Origin: Paenarthrobacter histidinolovorans
GTDB taxonomy: Bacteria; Actinomycetota; Actinomycetes; Actinomycetales; Micrococcaceae
DNA length: 64,000 nucleotides
Assembly: GCF_014647595.1 (NCBI RefSeq)
Contig: NZ_BMPM01000005.1
Span: forward strand, 293,784-357,783
Reading direction: 5' to 3'
Shown here: positions 60,899-64,000 of the stretch, piece after piece
Position numbering within the stretch: the first letter of the stretch is position 1
Layout: each line of letters opens with the position of its first letter
Position numbers and translations under genes: made by a program
The notes under the pieces: model-generated
What the model was told of the DNA's origin: nothing
Database searches by the model: none
The model's input: the letters and a program-made list of their open reading frames with translations, nothing else

Positions 60899-61282
60899 AT
60901 GAGCAAAGTAGTTGCTGAATTGAAATACTCGGCTGAGCACGAGTGGGTTGCCGCCGACGGGAGCGGGCCTGTGGGGATCGGTATCTCCGCCGTCGCTGCC
61001 GACGCCTTGGGCGACATCGTGTACGTGGACCTTCCCGAGGTTGGTTCCACAGTGACCGCGGGAGAGACCTGCGGCGAGGTGGAGTCCACCAAGTCCGTGT
61101 CCGATCTGTACTCGCCAGTGACCGGCGAGGTGACCGAGATCAACGACGCCGTTGTCGGAGATCCCGCCCTGATCAACAACGACCCCTACGGCGAGGGCTG
61201 GCTGTTCAAGGTCGCCGCCACCGAAGAAGGACCGCTCATGTCGGCCGAAGAATACGCAGCAGCCAACGGAGGCGAACTGTGA
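60899..61282 (+). CDS. gcvH: Glycine cleavage H protein
   Basis: 127 residues. The lipoyl lysine is Lys65 in [33 protein letters not shown] is the lipoyl domain start. The stop overlaps the GTG of glyA by GTGA. Confidence 0.95.
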   Translation: MSKVVAELKYSAEHEWVAADGSGPVGIGISAVAADALGDIVYVDLPEVGSTVTAGETCGEVESTKSVSDLYSPVTGEVTEINDAVVGDPALINNDPYGEGWLFKVAATEEGPLMSAEEYAAANGGEL

Positions 61283-62598
61283 ACCCGGCAGCCGTGACCG
61301 AATTCGAGCAGGTTGTGTCGGCCTCGTTGGACGCGCAGCTCGCCGAGCTGGACCCTGAGATCGCCGCGAAAATCGACGACGAGCTGGGCCGCCAGCGCGA
61401 CGGCCTGGAAATGATCGCTTCCGAGAACCACACGGCCGTGGCTGTCATGCAGGCACAGGGTTCGGTGCTGACCAACAAGTACGCCGAGGGTTACCCGGGC
61501 AAGCGCTACTACGGTGGTTGCGAACACGTTGACGTGATTGAGCAGTTGGCCATTGACCGCATCAAGGCATTGTTCGGAGCCGAGTACGCGAACGTGCAGC
61601 CGCACTCCGGTGCACAGGCCAACGCCTCGGTGATGCACGCGCTGATCAAGCCGGGCGACACCATCATGGGTCTGAACCTGGCTCATGGCGGTCACCTCAC
61701 GCACGGCATGCGGATCAACTTCTCCGGCAAGTTGTACAACGTGGTCCCATACGGCGTCCGCGAGGACACCCACACCGTGGATATGGTTGAGGTGGAGCGC
61801 CTCGCCCAGGAGCACAAACCGGCGTTGATCGTGGCCGGCTGGTCCGCGTATGCGCGGCAGCTGGACTTCGCAGAGTTCCGCCGGATCGCCGATTCCGTGG
61901 GCGCCTACCTGATGGTGGACATGGCCCACTTCGCAGGCTTGGTGGCTGCGGGGCTGCACCCCTCGCCGGTCCCGCACGCCCACGTCACCACGTCCACCAC
62001 GCACAAGACCCTCGCCGGTCCACGCGGCGGCATCATCTTGTCCAACGACGCCGACATCGCCAAGAAGATCAACTCGGCCGTGTTCCCGGGCCAGCAGGGC
62101 GGACCGCTCGAGCACGTGATCGCCGGCAAGGCTGTTGCCTTCAAGATCGCTGCCTCGGAGGAATTCCGTGAGCGCCAGGAACGTGTTCTGGCAGGCTCAC
62201 GCATCCTGGCCGAACGTTTGGTCCAGCCCGACGTCGCCGCCAAGGGCATCAGCGTCGTCTCCGGCGGAACGGACGTGCACCTGGTCCTGGTTGATCTGCG
62301 CAACTGCGAGCTCGACGGCCAGCAGGCCGAAGACCGTCTTGCCGCGATCGACATCACCGTCAACCGCAACGCCGTCCCGTTCGATCCGCGCCCGCCGATG
62401 GTCACCTCCGGCCTGCGGATCGGCACGCCGGCGTTGGCGACACGCGGATTCGGGGAAGCCGCCTTCCGCGAGGTTGCTGACATCATCGCCGAGGCATTGA
62501 TCGCCGACGCCGATGCGGATCTTTCGGGGTTGCGTCACCGTGTTGAGGCCCTGGCTGCCGCGCACCCGTTGTACCCGGGAGTTACGAACCTGGGCTGA
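61279..62598 (+). CDS. glyA: Serine hydroxymethyltransferase
   Basis: 439 residues from GTG at 61279; the open frame extends upstream but only through gcvH. The PLP-Lys243 is in [13 protein letters not shown], and [36 protein letters not shown] is standard (starts near residue 44). It interconverts glycine and serine with tetrahydrofolate. Placed after gcvH, it recycles the methylene group made by the cleavage system into serine, which sdaA can then deaminate. Confidence 0.95.
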   Translation: MNPAAVTEFEQVVSASLDAQLAELDPEIAAKIDDELGRQRDGLEMIASENHTAVAVMQAQGSVLTNKYAEGYPGKRYYGGCEHVDVIEQLAIDRIKALFGAEYANVQPHSGAQANASVMHALIKPGDTIMGLNLAHGGHLTHGMRINFSGKLYNVVPYGVREDTHTVDMVEVERLAQEHKPALIVAGWSAYARQLDFAEFRRIADSVGAYLMVDMAHFAGLVAAGLHPSPVPHAHVTTSTTHKTLAGPRGGIILSNDADIAKKINSAVFPGQQGGPLEHVIAGKAVAFKIAASEEFRERQERVLAGSRILAERLVQPDVAAKGISVVSGGTDVHLVLVDLRNCELDGQQAEDRLAAIDITVNRNAVPFDPRPPMVTSGLRIGTPALATRGFGEAAFREVADIIAEALIADADADLSGLRHRVEALAAAHPLYPGVTNLG

Positions 62599-62877
62599 GC
62601 CTGTTTGTCCGCGGTGCCGAGGGTGGGTTCGCCATTTCGTGGGTTGGCTGCGTGGTGTGCCGTGGGCGTGGCATGTTTGGCAGCGGGGCCCCGATTCGGC
62701 GGACGGGCCAGCGCACATTGATCTCCCGGGTGGGTGTTCGCTGGGAACGGGCGCTCATATAAAAACCGGGTTGGGGGTTCGCACTGGGACCTCCGGGGCC
62801 GGGCCGCCTTGGCTCGGGATTTGGTCCGGCCCCACATTCTTGTTTGTTTTGACTCTTCCCTGAAAGGGAGCACGGCT
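62599..62877 (+). other. Leader region between glyA and sdaA
   Basis: 279 bp with no gene. An inverted repeat GGGGCCGG / CCGGCCCC (62795-62802 with 62826-62833) encloses 23 nt. AAAGGGAGCACGGCT before the sdaA ATG is its ribosome binding site. The composition is unusually G+T rich, like sdaA itself. No second riboswitch was recognised. Confidence 0.55.
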
Positions 62878-64000
62878 ATGGCTGTTGGTGTTTTCGATTT
62901 GTTCTCTGTGGGCATTGGTCCGTCGAGTTCCCATACTGTGGGGCCGATGCGGGCTGGGGCGGTGTTTGCCCGTGAGTTGCGTGAATCGGGGGTGCTGCCT
63001 GCCGTGGCTGGGCTGCGTGTTGATTTGTATGGGTCCTTGGCTGCGACGGGCAAGGGCCATGGCACCTTCACTGCGACGTTGTTGGGCCTGGAGGGCTTTG
63101 AGCCTGAGTTGATCCTGCCGGACGAGGTGGAGGACCGGCTGGCTTCCATTGCGGAGACGGGAAAGCTCAACCTTGCTGGCGGTGCCTCCGGTGAAGGGGT
63201 GGAGTTGCCGTATGCGGTGGAGGATATGGTGTTGCATCCGTTGACGGTGTTGCCGCGGCATACGAATGGGATGAAGTTCCAGGTCTTTGATGCTGAGGGG
63301 GAGGTGTTGCAGGAGGCGACGTTCTTTTCGGTTGGTGGTGGGTTCATTGTCCGTGAGGGTGAGGAAGACGCTGCCCGGCAGGAGTTGGAGGAGACCAAGG
63401 CGGAGTTGCCGTTGCCGTTCCGGACGGCGGCGGAGTTGTTGGGCAGGTGCGCGTCCAAGGGGTTGGGGATCAGCGACATCATGTTCATCAATGAGCGGGC
63501 GTCCAGGAGTGAGGAGGAGATCCGGGAGGGTCTTTTGCATATCTGGTCGGTGATGGAGGCTTGTGTTGAAACCAGTCTGAAGCGTGAGGGTGTGTTGCCT
63601 GGTGGGTTGCGGGTCCGGCGTCGTGCTCCTGATTGGTTGGAGCGGTTGTTGAAGGAGGACAAGGACCGGAACGATCCGAAGTATTGGCAGGAGTGGGTGA
63701 ATTTGATCGCGTTGGCGGTCAATGAGGAGAACGCTTCGGGTGGGCGTGTGGTGACGGCGCCGACCAATGGTGCTGCGGGGATTATTCCGGCGGTGTTGTA
63801 TTACGCGTTGAATTACGCGCCGGGGATGGATCAGGCGAGCCAGGCGGATCGGGATGATGTGGTGGTGAAGTTCTTGCTCGCTGCTGGTGCGGTGGGTGTG
63901 TTGTATAAGGAGCAGGCGTCCATTTCGGGTGCTGAGGTGGGGTGTCAGGGTGAGGTGGGGTCGGCGTCGTCGATGGCTGCTGCGGGGTTGGCTGAGGTGA
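62878..64000 (+). CDS. sdaA: L-serine ammonia-lyase (3'-truncated)
   Basis: 374 codons are visible and the frame is open at the window end. N-terminal [24 protein letters not shown] and the second half [20 protein letters not shown], then [19 protein letters not shown], are those of single-chain [4Fe-4S] L-serine dehydratase; the first iron-sulphur Cys (GCQGEVG) is present, and the remaining ones lie beyond the edge. It converts serine to pyruvate and ammonia. Codon use is strongly GT-biased (many TTG Leu and GTG Val), unlike gcvP and glyA. Confidence 0.92.
   Translation, partial: MAVGVFDLFSVGIGPSSSHTVGPMRAGAVFARELRESGVLPAVAGLRVDLYGSLAATGKGHGTFTATLLGLEGFEPELILPDEVEDRLASIAETGKLNLAGGASGEGVELPYAVEDMVLHPLTVLPRHTNGMKFQVFDAEGEVLQEATFFSVGGGFIVREGEEDAARQELEETKAELPLPFRTAAELLGRCASKGLGISDIMFINERASRSEEEIREGLLHIWSVMEACVETSLKREGVLPGGLRVRRRAPDWLERLLKEDKDRNDPKYWQEWVNLIALAVNEENASGGRVVTAPTNGAAGIIPAVLYYALNYAPGMDQASQADRDDVVVKFLLAAGAVGVLYKEQASISGAEVGCQGEVGSASSMAAAGLAEV

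Noticed and set aside
60943..61278. Longer glyA starting inside gcvH
   Set aside because: The extension is an arginine-rich frame overlapping gcvH; the GTG at 61279 overlapping the gcvH stop gives the family-length protein.
62535..63767. 410-codon minus-strand open frame opposite glyA/sdaA
   Set aside because: Shadow of the clearly recognisable sdaA; very rich in Ser, Pro and Arg.

Overview
The window is a high-GC actinobacterial chromosome segment. Gene content and order suggest a soil Micrococcaceae, most likely Arthrobacter or Paenarthrobacter: a quinate/shikimate-to-protocatechuate pathway, a complete pca operon, a three-gene pntAA-pntAB-pntB, frequent GTG starts with strong AGGAGG-type ribosome binding sites, and many 4-bp or 8-bp gene overlaps. 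This assignment is by eye. No rRNA, tRNA or CRISPR array was found. The first gene (MFS transporter) and the last gene (sdaA) are cut by the window edges.

Layout. 1-7.4 kb: an MFS transporter and M20 amidohydrolase pair, a BNR-repeat protein with a MoaD-like partner ending in Gly-Gly, and a large secreted metzincin-like protease with FG-GAP repeats. 7.4-20.7 kb: a quinate/shikimate and beta-ketoadipate locus made of an MHS transporter, a divergent IclR regulator, a quinate/shikimate dehydrogenase, a QsuB-type 3-dehydroshikimate dehydratase, pcaHGBDC, pcaF, pcaIJ and a second IclR regulator. Together these convert shikimate to succinyl-CoA and acetyl-CoA. 21-31.5 kb: a CoA-dependent aromatic acid locus with RidA, FAH-family hydrolase, small cupin, TesB thioesterase, 2-aminobenzoate/benzoate-type CoA ligase, a fused aryl-CoA monooxygenase/OYE reductase, an AAHS transporter, a hotdog thioesterase and a PaaX-family regulator. 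This is the best candidate for an incompletely described pathway.

31.5-36.3 kb holds ordinary oxidoreductases, a DUF1508/HAD pair and a small envelope protein. 36.3-40.7 kb is an accessory island: a serine recombinase followed by an LRR protein, a DUF4265 protein, several small orphan proteins that resemble immunity proteins, and one gene broken by an in-frame TAG. 40.7-45.3 kb: FMN reductase, the proton-translocating transhydrogenase and two small proteins. 45.3-50.7 kb: a leftward operon of ACS-type transporter, GntR/FCD regulator, a racemase-like protein lacking both catalytic cysteines, a hydantoinase-family enzyme and a one-cysteine AMDase/maleate-isomerase-like protein, with palindromic operators upstream.

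50.8-56.6 kb: an ACT-domain membrane protein, mscL, and an agmatinase-family ureohydrolase with its transporter, divergent from a PucR-type regulator. 56.6-64 kb: a tandem glycine riboswitch ahead of gcvP-gcvT-gcvH-glyA and then sdaA, which is the glycine-to-serine-to-pyruvate route. Short palindromic or tandem repeats recur between genes, especially in the catabolic region.
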